Source: Gammaproteobacteria bacterium
Lineage (GTDB): Bacteria > Pseudomonadota > Gammaproteobacteria > BMS3Bbin11
Reading direction: 5' to 3'
DNA: 5,737 nucleotides
Assembly: GCA_030617565.1 (NCBI GenBank)
Contig: JAUWVE010000100.1
Coordinates: 1-5,737 of the forward strand
The notes under the pieces are model-generated. The model did not search any database. It was not told the origin of the DNA and saw only the letters and a program-made list of their open reading frames with translations. The position numbers were made by a program, and so were the translations under genes. Below are positions 4,330 through 5,737 of the stretch, piece by piece. Numbering within the stretch: the stretch's first letter is position 1; each line of letters begins with the position of its first letter.

Positions 4330-5737
4330 TTTTCGAACAATCTACAGCAGGGCGGGTTAACAACGCCCAGTTTCTTTCCACAGCGACATCACTCGATGAT
4401 ATCCCTGACAGCTTGCTGCGCAAAAAACGCCCGGGTTTGCCGGAAGTTTCCGAAATGCAGGCAGTTAGGCATTATACCCGCCTCAGCCAGCTGAACTTCT
4501 CCATCGATACACAGTTCTACCCGCTGGGTTCCTGCACTATGAAGCATAACCCGCGGATCTGTAATGAAGCAGCAATGTATGATGGTTTTAGCGGCCGCCA
4601 CCCTTCAGCACCGGACTCAACCGGGCAGGGGATACTTAGCTGCCTGTTCGATCTACAGGAAATACTCAAAGATATTTCCGGTATGGCCGAAGTCAGCCTC
4701 GCACCGATGGCCGGTGCGCAGGGAGAATTTACCGGTATCGCCATGATCCGCGCCTATCATGACGCCAGGAATGATGAGGCCCGCGAAGAAATTCTGGTAC
4801 CTGATGCCGCACACGGCACCAACCCGGCCACCGCTGTGATGTGTGGCTACAAGGTGCGTGAGATTCCAACACTGGATAACGGCGATGTAGACATCGAGGC
4901 ACTGCGCACAGTGGTTGGTCCGCAAACTGCCGGGTTGATGTTGACTAACCCGTCTACCCTGGGTGTTTTTGAGAGGCAAATCAAGGAGATTGCGGCGATG
5001 GTACATCAGGCAGGGGGCCTGCTGTATTACGATGGCGCCAATATGAATGCCATCCTGGGCAAGGTAAAACCGGGTGAAATGGGTTTTGATGTTATCCATT
5101 TGAACCTGCATAAAACCTTTTCCACCCCTCATGGCGGTGGGGGGCCGGGTGCAGGACCCGTTGGGGTTAATGAGCGTCTTATCCCTTTTCTGCCAGTACC
5201 TAAAATCGTCGAGTCTTCGGGTGAGTATAAACTGCTCGACAGGAATGATTGCCCGCAAAGCATTGGTCGCCTGTCCTGCTTCATGGGCAATACCGGTATC
5301 CTGTTACGTGCCTGGGTCTATGCACGGCTGCTGGGCCGGGATGGCATGAAACGCGTCGCGGATTACGCCACCCTGAATGCCAACTACATGAAAGAAAAAC
5401 TTGAACAGGCCGGTTTCGAGATGGCCTACCCGATGCGCCGGGCCACTCATGAGTTTATCCTGACGCTGAAAAAGGAAAAGGCTGACACCGGCGTTACAGC
5501 AATGGATTTTGCCAAGCGCCTGCTGGACAAGGGCTATCACGCACCGACCACCTATTTCCCCTTACTGGTGCCAGAATGCTTTCTCATTGAACCAACAGAA
5601 AGCGAGAGCCTGGAAGAACTGGATGGTTTTATCAGAGCAATGATAGAGATTAAGAAAGAGACAGTAGAACAGGCAGACACTGTAAAAACCGCCCCCCATA
5701 CCCTGCCTGTTAGACGGCTGGACGATGTACGCGCGGC
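4317..5737 (+). CDS. gcvPB: Glycine dehydrogenase (decarboxylating) subunit 2, P-protein C-terminal half, 3'-truncated by the window edge
   Basis: Second subunit of the P-protein, carrying the PLP site. From ATG 4317 the frame is open for 473 codons to the window end with no stop. It ends in PHTLPVRRLDDVRA, which in relatives lies close to the C-terminus, so only a short tail is missing. FYPLGSCTMKHNPR (67-80) and HPSAP (from 95) are classic blocks. DAAHGTNPATA has His166. YDGANMNAI has Asp239, expected near the PLP ring nitrogen. HLNLHKTFSTPHGGGGPG has Lys266, the expected Schiff-base lysine, followed by the glycine-rich loop. The ATG gives MTELIFEQS, close to the usual start. A GTG at 4278 is in frame upstream but would add unconserved residues. 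No good ribosome-binding site is visible. It is the fourth gene of the operon and needs GcvPA as partner. Confidence 0.96.
   Translation, partial: MTELIFEQSTAGRVNNAQFLSTATSLDDIPDSLLRKKRPGLPEVSEMQAVRHYTRLSQLNFSIDTQFYPLGSCTMKHNPRICNEAAMYDGFSGRHPSAPDSTGQGILSCLFDLQEILKDISGMAEVSLAPMAGAQGEFTGIAMIRAYHDARNDEAREEILVPDAAHGTNPATAVMCGYKVREIPTLDNGDVDIEALRTVVGPQTAGLMLTNPSTLGVFERQIKEIAAMVHQAGGLLYYDGANMNAILGKVKPGEMGFDVIHLNLHKTFSTPHGGGGPGAGPVGVNERLIPFLPVPKIVESSGEYKLLDRNDCPQSIGRLSCFMGNTGILLRAWVYARLLGRDGMKRVADYATLNANYMKEKLEQAGFEMAYPMRRATHEFILTLKKEKADTGVTAMDFAKRLLDKGYHAPTTYFPLLVPECFLIEPTESESLEELDGFIRAMIEIKKETVEQADTVKTAPHTLPVRRLDDVRA

Noticed and set aside
4653..5258. 201-residue open frame on the minus strand
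   Set aside because: It lies wholly inside gcvPB, whose protein matches its family along the full length; the antisense translation shows no recognisable family or ribosome-binding context.

Overview
The window looks like part of a proteobacterial chromosome, most likely gammaproteobacterial. GcvT and GcvH closely follow the E. coli proteins in length and wording (GcvH begins MSNVPQELKY and is 129 aa), base composition is roughly balanced, and the P-protein is split into two genes, as in many environmental gammaproteobacteria but unlike E. coli. I cannot fix the genus from sequence alone. All real genes are on the + strand, and I see no mobile element, CRISPR array, tRNA or rRNA.

Layout: (1) 1-1026, the 3' part of a CPA1/NhaP-type Na+(K+)/H+ antiporter gene that enters from outside the window. 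(2) 1027-1340, a 314-base regulatory region with a good sigma70-type promoter (-35 1049-1054, -10 1072-1077), a tandem two-aptamer glycine riboswitch (about 1085-1277), a hairpin with no T-tract, and a Shine-Dalgarno sequence. (3) 1341-5737, the glycine cleavage operon gcvT-gcvH-gcvPA-gcvPB, with gcvPB running off the right edge and lacking probably only its last residues.

The operon encodes three of the four glycine cleavage components. P-protein (GcvPA+GcvPB, PLP enzyme) decarboxylates glycine and loads the aminomethyl group onto lipoyl-H-protein (GcvH). T-protein (GcvT) passes the one-carbon unit to tetrahydrofolate and releases ammonia. L-protein (lipoamide dehydrogenase), which reoxidises H, is not in the window and is presumably encoded elsewhere. 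The riboswitch at the head of the transcript makes expression glycine-responsive, a well-known arrangement.

I do not see a clearly undescribed system. The points most worth a second look are regulatory details: a leader-linker helix (P0) beginning almost exactly at the predicted transcription start; a CTGGAG/CTCCAG pairing that could link aptamer 2 to the gcvT ribosome-binding site; a terminator-like hairpin plus six T's directly abutting the gcvPA start codon; and a contrast between strong ribosome-binding sites on gcvT/gcvH and none visible on gcvPA/gcvPB.
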